Origin: UBA685 sp002299005
GTDB taxonomy: Bacteria; Pseudomonadota; Alphaproteobacteria; Puniceispirillales; Puniceispirillaceae
Assembly (NCBI GenBank): GCA_963966775.1
Contig: CAXAAH010000019.1
Span: 1 to 25,829, forward strand
Length of the DNA: 25,829 bases
Reading direction: 5' to 3'
Within the stretch, counting starts at the first letter, position 1, and each line of letters opens with the position of its first letter. This document shows positions 1-7,243 of the stretch, in pieces. Both the position numbers and the translations under genes were made by a program. Below the pieces are notes generated by a model. That model was given only the letters and a program-made list of their open reading frames with translations. It ran no database searches and was not told the origin of the DNA.

Positions 1-710
1 AGCCTATTCATAAGCAAAAAGGTGTCAGCGCTTAAGGTTGTTTCAGCGCATGTTTTGTAAAAACTGATGAAATCCTGATAATGCGCGATGATGTCATTAA
101 GATTTGTTTTCGCTAATTGGTCGAGCACTAAGGGAAGTGAGACATCCAAATAGCTTTTCTTATAGCCCCATTCTTCCTGAAAATAGCGTAAAATTATCCG
201 ATATTCGCGTGATGAGGTGGAGGTTACATTGGCAGATTTTAGAAATAAGGGCGCCAATGCACCAAATACACGAAAAGCTTCGATATCTATCTGATTTTGA
301 GGTAAGTCGGCAATTGTCTTATCGCCATCTGTATTGCCGTAGTAGAGATAATAGACAACTATTCCACCCGCAGTAACGGCCAGCAATCCGGTCCCTACAA
401 CGGCGCTGACCGGCAATCCAAGAAGCGCGATCCTCGCCTTAAAAAGTAGCGAAGGTACGCTTGTGAAACTGAAGCTAGTCCCCCATGATTTTGCGTATTT
501 ATAGATATAGTCATAGGCAACCTCCCAATCAAAATAACTCGAACTGCTATTTTCAGAAAGCCAACTAGACTGTGACGTCTTGGGTGTTTTGAGGTCATCG
601 ATTTCTTTCTCGGACAAGCCAAGTTTTGCAAAAAACCTGTCGAGCTCTTCAATCACCGTTAAATCAGCGGGGCCTATCGCTGTGGTGCCAGCCGTTGTTA
701 TGTCAGTCAT
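1..710 (-). CDS. Membrane-anchored protein with possible TerB-like domain (3' end outside window)
   Basis: Reading the minus strand from the ATG at 710-708 gives 236 codons with no stop up to the window edge, so this is the N-terminal part of a longer protein. Residues 1-80 are acidic and Ser/Thr-rich. Residues about 93-125 form one or two hydrophobic segments rich in Gly, Ala and Val. The part after about residue 130 is helical, and its spacing (AFRVFGALAPLFLKSA, then REYRIILRYFQEEWG) reminds me of TerB/DjlA-type helical domains. That assignment is by eye and weak. The start codon overlaps the upstream stop by one base (TAATG), so the two genes are probably translationally coupled and work together. 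No function can be stated. Alternatives are an unrelated helical membrane protein or part of a defence or stress cassette that continues to the left. Confidence 0.6.
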   Translation of the reverse strand, partial: MTDITTAGTTAIGPADLTVIEELDRFFAKLGLSEKEIDDLKTPKTSQSSWLSENSSSSYFDWEVAYDYIYKYAKSWGTSFSFTSVPSLLFKARIALLGLPVSAVVGTGLLAVTAGGIVVYYLYYGNTDGDKTIADLPQNQIDIEAFRVFGALAPLFLKSANVTSTSSREYRIILRYFQEEWGYKKSYLDVSLPLVLDQLAKTNLNDIIAHYQDFISFYKTCAETTLSADTFLLMNR

Positions 711-1036
711 TATTTTTCCTTATTCTCAGCCTTCGAAGCGGTATCGAGCGTGCCGTTTAAGTTGTTGATTTTATTGGTAATTCGTTCAACTGCTTTTGAA
801 TAATTGTCATAGACGATATTGCGAATTAGGTCCGTGCCGAGGCCTGAGACAATAATGAAAATTGGCAAAAACAAGTTGGTGATCCACAACACCCAACCTG
901 GAACAACGAAGGGTAAGAGCAGGGCTGTGACAGTGGCGGCGATTGAAGCGGGAAATAACCTTATTAATTCCCAAATAATATAAGGTATGATTCTAACCGC
1001 AGGTCTTTTGAGGAATGTTAGCATTGTCTGCTTCAT
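710..1036 (-). CDS. Small two-helix membrane protein, unknown function
   Basis: A protein of 108 residues. A basic N-terminus is followed by hydrophobic segments at about residues 18-44 and 48-68, then a polar, Asn/Lys-rich tail that could form an amphipathic helix or short coiled coil. This suggests an inner-membrane hairpin with a cytoplasmic tail. A CAGG Shine-Dalgarno sits six bases before the ATG. Its stop overlaps the start of the next gene (TAATG), so it is the first gene of a coupled pair. I do not recognise the family. The divergent gene upstream is an acetyltransferase and gives no clue. Confidence 0.6.
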   Translation of the reverse strand: MKQTMLTFLKRPAVRIIPYIIWELIRLFPASIAATVTALLLPFVVPGWVLWITNLFLPIFIIVSGLGTDLIRNIVYDNYSKAVERITNKINNLNGTLDTASKAENKEK

Positions 1037-1060
1037 GATAAGCCTGATGATTTGAATAAG

Positions 1061-1084
1061 GGTTTATTCCTCCTGAATAAAACC
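1061..1084 (-). promoter_or_regulatory. Hairpin with AGGAG in the loop, leader of the 710-1036 gene
   Basis: An imperfect inverted repeat of 9-10 bp (arms 1061-1069 and 1075-1084, one bulged base) encloses a five-base loop. On the minus strand the loop reads AGGAG. It lies about 33 bases before the ATG at 1036, too far to serve as its ribosome binding site. It could be a protein-binding hairpin, a relic start region or chance. Confidence 0.3.
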
Positions 1085-1182
1085 AAACTCATAAAAAAAC
1101 CGTTAATTTTTCCCCTAAAATTGCCTAACTTTTGAGAAAAATAGACCTGTCATAGACGCGCAAAAACCCGTATCATTGCGCT

Positions 1183-1623
1183 ATGCATATCGAAATTAAC
1201 CCTATAATAGCGGCGGAGGGCCTTCTGTCTCTTGCCAGAGGCGCCTATCGCCAATATGTGCCGCTAATGGGTAAAGAGCCGGCGCCTATGGTGGCTGATT
1301 ATCAGACGCATATCGACCATGACACCATTATCACCATGCATGATGGCACAGCGCTTATCGCTTTTGCGGTGATTATCGAAAAACAAGATGGGGTGTGGCT
1401 TGAGACTGTCGCGGTCGCAGATGGCTATCGCGGGCAGGGGATTGGCACCAAGCTTATGACGCATGTAGAGGCCTATATCGCCAAAATCGCGTCAAGCTAT
1501 CAGCTCTATACCAATGAGGTCATGACCAAGAATAAGGACTGGTATTTGCGGCTTGGTTTTACCATCACAGAGACCAAAATTGATGAGGGCTATAGGCGCA
1601 TATTCTTTCGCAAAGAACTTTAG
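1183..1623 (+). CDS. GNAT-family N-acetyltransferase
   Basis: 146 residues, the normal size for a single-domain GNAT enzyme that moves an acetyl group from acetyl-CoA to an amine. The acetyl-CoA signature is clear at about residues 71-93: a beta strand (LETVAVADGYRG), then the Q-G-I-G-T-K-L loop that binds the pyrophosphate. The C-terminus has the usual NKDWYLRLGF pattern, in which the Tyr often acts as general acid. The substrate cannot be told. The gene is alone, divergent from the minus-strand pair to its left and convergent with the FAH-family gene to its right. No strong Shine-Dalgarno precedes the ATG. The last codons form the left arm of a long hairpin that spans the stop codon. Confidence 0.85.
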   Translation: MHIEINPIIAAEGLLSLARGAYRQYVPLMGKEPAPMVADYQTHIDHDTIITMHDGTALIAFAVIIEKQDGVWLETVAVADGYRGQGIGTKLMTHVEAYIAKIASSYQLYTNEVMTKNKDWYLRLGFTITETKIDEGYRRIFFRKEL

Positions 1624-1649
1624 GTAACGCGCCTATAGCATTGATTTTT
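1589..1649 (+). terminator. Nested hairpin overlapping the acetyltransferase stop codon
   Basis: A perfect 11-bp inverted repeat (GCTATAGGCGC at 1589-1599, complement at 1629-1639) encloses a second perfect 6-bp hairpin (TTCTTT at 1603-1608, CGC loop, AAAGAA at 1612-1617). The stop codon lies at 1621-1623 inside the outer loop. A T-rich stretch (TTTTT at 1645-1649) follows a few bases after the stem, so this fits a rho-independent terminator for the acetyltransferase. The T-run is not directly adjacent, so a protective 3' structure is an alternative. Confidence 0.5.
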
Positions 1650-1660
1650 ATTCGTTATTA

Positions 1661-2434
1661 TTACTTGCCGAATGCGACTGACGCTGTGCCAAGACCTTCG
1701 ATGTGAACATCCACAACATCACCTTTTTCGACCATTACCATCGGGCCAAGAGAGCCAGATAGGATGACATCACCTTCACAGATTGGTGTGCCTTGCACGG
1801 CCATTTGGTTGGCCAACCAGCATAGAGACGTCAAAGGCGAGCCAAGCACATTCGCGCCAGCGCCTTGGCCAACAGATGCGCCGTTCACATGGATATCTGC
1901 TTTTGCTTCGGATACATCAAATTGATCAAGCATTTGGATTTTATGACCCAATGTGAAGTGTGATGCGCCGACATTATCAGCGACCATATCAACACCCTTG
2001 CCAGACCAGTCGATAATGCGCGTATTCACAATCTCAATCGCGGCTGTCACATAGTCTGTTGCACGCATAACATCGGCAATGCCAATCTTCTCAAAATCCA
2101 AATCAGCGCCCATGATAAAGGCAATCTCAGCTTCGATCTTGGCAGAGGTGATTTGGCTGCCAGGAATTTCGGCGCGGTGCGGCACATCCATGACATCATA
2201 AAGCAGGCCAGATACAGGCGTGTCTACACCCATAGCGCCTTGTGCTGTTGGGTTTGTGAAGCCTGATTTGCGACCGACCAGACGTTGGCCTTCATCCGTG
2301 CGCTTTTGGTTAAAAGCACGTTGCACCGCATAGGCCGCATCCAGATCATTTTCAGGCAAATGCGCTCTGATAGGATCAATGTGGACATTGGCTTTATGGG
2401 CGTCCCATAATTTATTTGCGAGTTCTTGTGACAT
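1661..2434 (-). CDS. FAH-family 2-keto-4-pentenoate hydratase-like enzyme
   Basis: About 257 residues from the start at 2434, similar to MhpD/XylJ-type hydratases, which add water to 2-hydroxypenta-2,4-dienoate in aromatic meta-cleavage pathways. An upstream in-frame ATG at 2476 would add 14 residues, but the internal ATG has a better Shine-Dalgarno (AAAGAGAT) and starts with the usual short helix. Family marks visible are a GRKSGFTN stretch near residue 50, the metal-binding Glu pair in KIEAEIAF near residue 100, and the C-terminal GDVILSGSLGPM segment. No other aromatic-degradation genes are nearby, so the substrate could be another 2-oxo acid. It is transcribed away from the racemase gene. 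Confidence 0.8.
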   Translation of the reverse strand: MSQELANKLWDAHKANVHIDPIRAHLPENDLDAAYAVQRAFNQKRTDEGQRLVGRKSGFTNPTAQGAMGVDTPVSGLLYDVMDVPHRAEIPGSQITSAKIEAEIAFIMGADLDFEKIGIADVMRATDYVTAAIEIVNTRIIDWSGKGVDMVADNVGASHFTLGHKIQMLDQFDVSEAKADIHVNGASVGQGAGANVLGSPLTSLCWLANQMAVQGTPICEGDVILSGSLGPMVMVEKGDVVDVHIEGLGTASVAFGK

Positions 2435-2569
2435 CTGACAATCTCTTTTCCATAGGGCTGTGTTAGGTTCTGACACGCGTCATAACATGATAAATCTCAG
2501 ATAGTTTTAAGCGGTAATTATGGCAAAAAGCAAATCAGATTTCGCACTTCGCAAAGGTTTTAACGTCAT

Positions 2570-3268
2570 ATGAAAAAATTAGGCATCATTGGCGGGATGA
2601 GCTGGGAAAGCACCCAGACCTATTATAAGGTGCTTAATGAGGGGATGCGCGCGCGTCTTGGCGGCTTGCATTCGGCCGAATTACTGCTTTTTTCCTTCGA
2701 TTTTGCTCGCATAGAAGCCTTGCAAGCCGCCGGTGATTGGCAAGCGGCAACAGATGAGATGCTGAAGGCCGCGCGCTCCTTGCAGGCGGGCGGTGCTGAT
2801 ATGCTTTTGATTGCCACAAATACAATGCATAAAATGGCAGAGGCCGTTAAGGCAGAGACAAAATTGCCGCTACTTCATATCGCTGATGCTACGGCGCATG
2901 CGGTGCATAAATCAGACGCCAGCACGCCGTTATTATTGGCAACGAATTTCACCATGACACAAGATTTCTATAAGGGGTATTTGGCGCGCAATCATGGCAT
3001 TCAGGTGATCACGCCTGCGCCAGCGCATCGAGGTACCATCCACAAAATCATCTATGATGAGCTGTGCAGGGGGGAGGTGAAAGCCTCTTCGAAACAGGCC
3101 TATCTTGATATCATCGCGCATTACCAATCATCGGGTGAGGCGGATAGTGTTATTTTTGGTTGCACAGAGATTGGCTTGTTATTAGCGCAATCTGATGTAG
3201 ATTTGCCGGTGTTTGATACGACACAAATCCATTGTGACTATGCGCTTGATGCGCTTTTGTCAGACTAA
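2570..3268 (+). CDS. Aspartate/glutamate racemase family protein (YgeA/RacX-like)
   Basis: 232 residues, full length for the family. It begins with the typical GIIGGMSWEST and has the two catalytic regions: ATNTMHK at residues 82-88 and GCTEIGLLL at 197-205. The second holds the acid/base Cys (C198). The first has Thr83 where many aspartate and glutamate racemases carry Cys. The E. coli YgeA type, as I recall, also has Thr at this place and acts on several amino acids, so a broad-specificity racemase is more likely than the MurI that makes D-Glu for the cell wall. The gene stands alone, divergent from the FAH-family gene. A weak AAAGG lies about a dozen bases before the ATG. Confidence 0.85.
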   Translation: MKKLGIIGGMSWESTQTYYKVLNEGMRARLGGLHSAELLLFSFDFARIEALQAAGDWQAATDEMLKAARSLQAGGADMLLIATNTMHKMAEAVKAETKLPLLHIADATAHAVHKSDASTPLLLATNFTMTQDFYKGYLARNHGIQVITPAPAHRGTIHKIIYDELCRGEVKASSKQAYLDIIAHYQSSGEADSVIFGCTEIGLLLAQSDVDLPVFDTTQIHCDYALDALLSD

Positions 3269-3285
3269 AAAGAGTGATTTTGCCT

Positions 3286-3313
3286 GCTTGCTATCACTGG
3301 CTTGCTATCACCC
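3286..3313 (+). repeat. 14-bp tandem duplication in the hom promoter region
   Basis: Two adjacent 14-base units match at 12 positions. Both contain CTTGCTATCAC (3287-3297 and 3301-3311). The second copy supplies the putative -35 box of hom, so the duplication may have altered promoter spacing or binding. Confidence 0.6.
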
Positions 3314-3331
3314 GTCCGGATGGTCTATAAT
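3302..3331 (+). promoter_or_regulatory. Putative sigma70 promoter of hom
   Basis: TTGCTA at 3302-3307 and a perfect TATAAT at 3326-3331 are separated by 18 bases. The predicted start lies near 3338, giving a leader of about 45 bases with a good Shine-Dalgarno (AAGGG, nine bases before the ATG). Confidence 0.55.
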
Positions 3332-3384
3332 TGCGCCATTTATAACGTCATTTTGCTTAACGCTACATAAAAGGGTCTTGTTTG

Positions 3385-4662
3385 ATGGAAAAGTGCCATA
3401 TTGCTATTGCAGGTTTGGGCGTGGTCGGGGCTGAAACAGCCCGTCACTTGATTGAAAAACAATCTATTTTGTCCGAAAAAGCTGGTACCTCATTGACGCT
3501 GACGGCTATCTCAGCGCGTGCGAAGGGCAAGGATAGAGGCTTTGATATGTCAGGCCTTACCTGGTGCGATAACCCGGTTGATTTGGCAAATCTTGCTGAT
3601 GTCGATGTGGTGGTTGAATTAATGGGCGGCTCAGAAGGCCCGGCGCTTGCGTTAACAAAGGCCGCTTTATCAGCTGGCAAGCATGTGGTCACAGCCAATA
3701 AGGCGATGATTGCGCTTCACGGCGTGGAATTGGCACAGCTAGCAGAGGAAAAAGGCGTTCAGATTTGCTTTGAATCATCTGTGGCTGGCGGTATCCCTGC
3801 TTTGAAAATCCTGCGTGAGGGGTTGGCCGCGAATGACATCTCGTCTGTTTCAGGCATTTTAAACGGCACTTGCAACTATATTTTGTCTGAAATGGAAGAA
3901 ACAGGGCGTCCTTTTGATGATGTGCTGAAAGAGGCGCAAGAGCTTGGTTATGCCGAAGCTGATCCGACATTTGACGTTGATGGGATTGATGCGGCGCATA
4001 AATTGACGATTTTGGACGCGATTGCTTATGGCAATGTGCCTGATTTTGACAAATTATCTATCACAGGCATTCGTGATGTGTCGGCCGAAGATATTTCATT
4101 TGCCGCAGAATTAGGCTATCGCATCCGTCTTATCGGCCGCGCGACGAGCGAAGGTGTGGCGTGTGTTGAGCCTGTATTCTTGCCAGAAGCATCAGCCTTA
4201 GCCAAAGTCACAGGCCCGTTAAATGCGGTCTATTATGAAGCCTCACCTGTTAACACCATCTCTGCGACAGGGCCAGGGGCAGGCGCAGGGCCAACAGCCT
4301 CAGCTGTTTTGGCAGATATCATCGATGTGGCAGCAGGCCGCCACAGCTTTGCCTTTGGCAAGCCGGTTGCCTTACTATCAAAGGCGACCGTGAGTGATGA
4401 GGCCCTTGTTACATCTGGTTACTATCTGCGCCTTGAGGTGGCAGATGAAAAAGGTGTGTTGGCCGCGGTCACGGATATCTTGAAGTCGCATGATATTTCG
4501 GTTGAAACACTTATCCAGAAAATTCATGAGGAAGATAAATCAGCCAGCTTGGTGATGGTCTTGCATGAAACAGACCAAGCATCTATGGCAGCCGCCGCCT
4601 TGCAATTATCATCTATGAGTGATGTGCATTCTACCTCGAGAGCTTTCACAGTGCTTCGATAG
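3385..4662 (+). CDS. hom: Homoserine dehydrogenase
   Basis: 425 residues, normal for the monofunctional enzyme that reduces aspartate semialdehyde to homoserine with NAD(P)H on the way to threonine and methionine. In order: an N-terminal Rossmann fold (GLGVVG near residues 10-15), the NKAMIALHG loop, the catalytic-domain segments ESSVAGGIPALK and GILNGTCNYIL, the GYAEADPTFDVDGIDAAHK signature, and a C-terminal ACT domain from about residue 345 that normally senses threonine. ATG 3385 is preferred over the TTG just before it because AAGGG lies nine bases upstream. It is followed after 24 bases by recJ, probably in one transcript. Confidence 0.95.
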   Translation: MEKCHIAIAGLGVVGAETARHLIEKQSILSEKAGTSLTLTAISARAKGKDRGFDMSGLTWCDNPVDLANLADVDVVVELMGGSEGPALALTKAALSAGKHVVTANKAMIALHGVELAQLAEEKGVQICFESSVAGGIPALKILREGLAANDISSVSGILNGTCNYILSEMEETGRPFDDVLKEAQELGYAEADPTFDVDGIDAAHKLTILDAIAYGNVPDFDKLSITGIRDVSAEDISFAAELGYRIRLIGRATSEGVACVEPVFLPEASALAKVTGPLNAVYYEASPVNTISATGPGAGAGPTASAVLADIIDVAAGRHSFAFGKPVALLSKATVSDEALVTSGYYLRLEVADEKGVLAAVTDILKSHDISVETLIQKIHEEDKSASLVMVLHETDQASMAAAALQLSSMSDVHSTSRAFTVLR

Positions 4663-4686
4663 GGGCGCGCTAAAAAAGGAAAAAAT

Positions 4687-6507
4687 ATGTCACAGCCTGT
4701 AAGCGATAGCGCCTTTGTTTCACACTCTCTGACAGGCGCGGCGTGGCATTTTGAGGGCACTGACGTCCAAGAAGCGGTCATAGACCGGACAAGCCAGCTT
4801 TTTACCCAAGATCATGAGTTGCCGCCCTTCATTGCGAGAATGTTGGCGGCGAGAGGCATTACGGCTGAGACAATTGATATGTTCCTTGAGCCGCGTCTGC
4901 GCGATCTTTTGCCGAACCCCTCTGATTTCAAAGATATGGACAAGGCGTGCGCTTTATTGGCTGAGGCTATCATGGCCCACAAGCCGATTGGTGTATTTGG
5001 TGATTATGATGTGGATGGTGCTTGCTCTGCGGCTATTTTTCACCGCTTCCTAGGCGCGTTTGGCACAACAGCGCATATTCATATCCCTGACCGCTTCACA
5101 GAAGGCTATGGCCCGAATATTACGGCTTTGACAAAGCTCAAAGATGAGGGCGCAGAGCTGATTGTCACAGTTGATTGCGGTATCACGGCGCATAGGCCTT
5201 TGGCTGATGCGGATGAAATTGGTATGAAGGTGATTGTCATTGACCATCACCAAGCAGGCACAGAATTACCGCGCGCTTTGGCGGTGGTAAATCCAAACAG
5301 GCTTGATGATGATAGTGGTCAAGGCGCGCTATGTGCCGCGGCTGTGGTCTTTATGACTTGTGTTGGCACCATGCGCCATTTGCGCGCCCAAGGTTATTTT
5401 GAGGACCGCCAGCCGCCGATTGATTTGCTGACCTTGCTTGATTTGGTCGGTATGGCAACGATTTGCGATATTGTGCCCCTAACGCCTGTGAATCGTGCCT
5501 TTGTAAAGCAAGGCATTAAGATCCTGAAAAAACGTCAAAATGTTGGCCTGCGCCATTTAGCTGATCAAGCGCGTCTAAATACACCGCCTTCAGCGCATAC
5601 ATTTGGGTTTTTGCTAGGGCCGCGTATTAATGCCGGCGGTCGTATTGGTAATGCCTCCTTGGGCGCAAAGCTTTTGGCGACACATGATGATGCGATTGCG
5701 ACCTCTATCGCTTTGCAGTTGGATGATTTGAACAAACAAAGACGCGAGGTTGAGGCTGAAATTCAAGCATCTGCCTCCTTGCAAGCTGAAGCGATTATCG
5801 AAGCGTCACCAGACACAAAAGTCTTGGTGGTCGCAGGCACAGCTTGGCATGAGGGTGTTATTGGCATTGTGGCAGGGCGCCTAAAAGACAGGTTTCATCG
5901 CCCAACCATCGTTCTCAGCTTTAATGAAGAAGGTGTTGGCAAAGGCTCGGCGCGTGGTATCGCTGGCTTTTCTTTGGGAGATGCGATTATGGCCGCGCAT
6001 CAAACAGGTCTGATTGAAGGCGGCGGTGGTCATGCGATGGCGGCAGGCCTATCGCTTCGACAAGACCAGCTGGAGGCGTTCAAAACCTATATGAATGAGC
6101 GTTTCACCACTCAGCTTGGGGAATTGCCGCCACCGATGATAAAAATAGGCATGCAAGCGCCGCTATCAGCCTGTGAGAAGGGGGCTGTTGACTGGCTTGA
6201 TGCTTGCGCGCCTTTCGGGCCATCTTTTGCTGAGCCGCGTTTATTGCTCCAAAATGTCAAAATTGTTAATCCGCGGTGGATTGGTAATGAGAAACAGCAT
6301 TTTTCGTGCGAGCTTCGTGATGGCACAGGCGCCAAATTGCGCTCTATCAGCTTTAGCTTGCGAGAAAAGCTAAGCAATCCTAGTGATTTAGAGCAGGCTG
6401 AGGGGCAATTATTCCATGTCATTGGCAAGTTAAAAGCCGATGATTATCGCGGCGGTGATGCGGTGCAACTGATGCTTGATGACCTTGTGATGGCGAATTC
6501 TAATTAA
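4687..6507 (+). CDS. recJ: Single-stranded-DNA-specific exonuclease RecJ
   Basis: 606 residues, slightly longer than E. coli RecJ. This 5'-3' single-strand exonuclease works in recombination (RecFOR path), mismatch repair and fork processing. The DHH phosphoesterase motifs are intact: GDYDVDG at residues 105-111, VDCG at 162-165, DHH at 186-188, then GPRINAGGRIGNA in the middle and the DHHA1 motif GGGGHAMAAG near residue 447. A C-terminal OB-like domain follows. AAGGA precedes the start by a few bases. The gene follows hom at 24 bases, and a hairpin with a T-run closes the unit just after the stop. Confidence 0.96.
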   Translation: MSQPVSDSAFVSHSLTGAAWHFEGTDVQEAVIDRTSQLFTQDHELPPFIARMLAARGITAETIDMFLEPRLRDLLPNPSDFKDMDKACALLAEAIMAHKPIGVFGDYDVDGACSAAIFHRFLGAFGTTAHIHIPDRFTEGYGPNITALTKLKDEGAELIVTVDCGITAHRPLADADEIGMKVIVIDHHQAGTELPRALAVVNPNRLDDDSGQGALCAAAVVFMTCVGTMRHLRAQGYFEDRQPPIDLLTLLDLVGMATICDIVPLTPVNRAFVKQGIKILKKRQNVGLRHLADQARLNTPPSAHTFGFLLGPRINAGGRIGNASLGAKLLATHDDAIATSIALQLDDLNKQRREVEAEIQASASLQAEAIIEASPDTKVLVVAGTAWHEGVIGIVAGRLKDRFHRPTIVLSFNEEGVGKGSARGIAGFSLGDAIMAAHQTGLIEGGGGHAMAAGLSLRQDQLEAFKTYMNERFTTQLGELPPPMIKIGMQAPLSACEKGAVDWLDACAPFGPSFAEPRLLLQNVKIVNPRWIGNEKQHFSCELRDGTGAKLRSISFSLREKLSNPSDLEQAEGQLFHVIGKLKADDYRGGDAVQLMLDDLVMANSN

Positions 6508-6537
6508 AGTGATGATTTTTTCATTTTATCGCTTTTT
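6506..6537 (+). terminator. Likely rho-independent terminator after recJ
   Basis: AAAGTGAT (6506-6513) pairs with ATCGCTTT (6528-6535) through one G-T wobble. The loop is T-rich and Ts continue to 6537. The stem is AT-rich, so strength is uncertain. Confidence 0.5.
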
Positions 6538-6543
6538 AACGCT

Positions 6544-6572
6544 TGATTAATCTCTCACGGTTTTGTAGATAA
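6544..6572 (+). promoter_or_regulatory. Putative promoter of tRNA-Glu
   Basis: TTGATT at 6544-6549 and TAGATA at 6567-6572, with a 17-base spacer. This places a start about ten bases before the mature tRNA. The -10 match is only moderate. Confidence 0.45.
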
Positions 6573-6589
6573 TCAGCACAGCGAACGTG

Positions 6590-6664
6590 TCCCGTTCGTC
6601 TAGTGGTTTAGGACACCGCCCTTTCACGGCGGCAACACGGGTTCGAATCCCGTACGGGATGCCA
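6590..6664 (+). tRNA. tRNA-Glu (anticodon TTC)
   Basis: A 7-bp acceptor stem (GTCCCGT with ACGGGAT, first pair G-U), a 5-bp anticodon stem CCGCC/GGCGG with loop CTTTCAC, a T arm CGGGTTCGAATCCCG, discriminator G and an encoded CCA. The anticodon is bases 4-6 of the loop region, TTC, reading GAA/GAG. It is closely followed by a strong terminator. Confidence 0.97.
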
Positions 6665-6681
6665 TCTGCTGATGTAAAAAC

Positions 6682-6706
6682 AAGCGGCCTTCGGGTCGCT
6701 TTTTTT
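6682..6706 (+). terminator. Rho-independent terminator after tRNA-Glu
   Basis: An 8-bp stem AAGCGGCC/GGTCGCTT with a TTCG tetraloop (6690-6693), running into seven Ts (6700-6706). Confidence 0.9.
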
Positions 6707-6786
6707 ATGCGTTATATCATACAGCCAACAACGTCATGCACCAGTAGCATAATGCAAAGGCTATTGCGCAAATATCATAGCTGTTT

Positions 6787-6996
6787 ATGATAAAGCCTAT
6801 GGAACAAGATTTATCGAAAAGATGCACTTTTTGCGGTCAGCCTGAACAAATTATCTGGGTTCATGGTCATGGCCAATGTGCGCATTGCAAAATTAATGCG
6901 TTTCCTTGTTGTGATGGGGATGAATGTATTCCTGCGCAAGCGCCTGCTATTACGCAAGCGCCTGGCATTAAACAAGAAGAAGAGGGCGTCAATTAG
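6787..6996 (+). CDS. Small Cys-rich putative zinc-ribbon protein
   Basis: 69 residues from the first ATG; a second ATG at 6799 would give 65. Neither has a convincing Shine-Dalgarno. Two CxxC pairs (C13/C16 and C31/C34) enclose IIWVHGHGQ, a layout typical of a small zinc ribbon. A CC pair (C41/C42) and C47 follow. The acidic, Pro/Gln-rich tail comes from a short internal duplication (GCAAGCGCCTG appears twice around 6935-6963). I recall similar short proteins as uncharacterised and conserved, but cannot name a family. A nucleic-acid or protein-binding role is inference only. Confidence 0.6.
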   Translation: MIKPMEQDLSKRCTFCGQPEQIIWVHGHGQCAHCKINAFPCCDGDECIPAQAPAITQAPGIKQEEEGVN

Positions 6997-7087
6997 GCGC
7001 ACCAAAAGCTTTCTTGAAACTTATGCCGGCTTTGCCTATAACAAAGGCAGAAATTTATCGCAGTTATTTTCAAAAAGGGGCGCGGAA

Positions 7088-7186
7088 ATGAACGAAACAC
7101 TTGGTCTAGTATTGGTGATTGGCTTTCCTGTTGTACTTGGCATTGCCATCTGGGCATTTGGCAAGACGTCGGTTGAACCAGAATAG
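7088..7186 (+). CDS. 32-residue single-pass membrane peptide
   Basis: A short ORF with a good Shine-Dalgarno (AAGGGG at 7075-7080, seven bases before the ATG). After MNETLG comes one hydrophobic segment (residues 5-24: LGLVLVIGFPVVLGIAIWAF) and a short charged tail. In size and shape it resembles tiny subunits of membrane complexes such as CcoQ or CydX types, but I see no sequence match and no oxidase genes near. A strong terminator follows directly, which supports a real transcript end. A longer in-frame reading from 6863 is rejected because it overlaps the zinc-ribbon gene in another frame. Confidence 0.6.
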   Translation: MNETLGLVLVIGFPVVLGIAIWAFGKTSVEPE

Positions 7187-7208
7187 GGGCCACCCCACCA
7201 TAAAACAC

Positions 7209-7242
7209 AAAAACGCCTGCTATATGTCAGGCGTTTTTTTTT
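7209..7242. terminator. Terminator between convergent genes, probably bidirectional
   Basis: AAAAACGCCTG (7209-7219) and CAGGCGTTTTT (7228-7238) form an 11-bp stem with an 8-base loop. Nine Ts (7234-7242) follow on the plus strand. The A-run at the left base gives a short U-run on the minus strand, so it may also serve the gene at 7244-7654. Confidence 0.9.
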
Positions 7243-7243
7243 G

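Noticed and set aside
6587..6790. 67-residue ORF over tRNA-Glu
   Set aside because: It runs through the tRNA and its terminator; no protein can be expected.
6863..7186. 107-residue reading of the frame that ends in the 32-residue membrane peptide
   Set aside because: The first 75 codons overlap the zinc-ribbon gene in another frame and look like noise; the strong Shine-Dalgarno is before the internal ATG at 7088.
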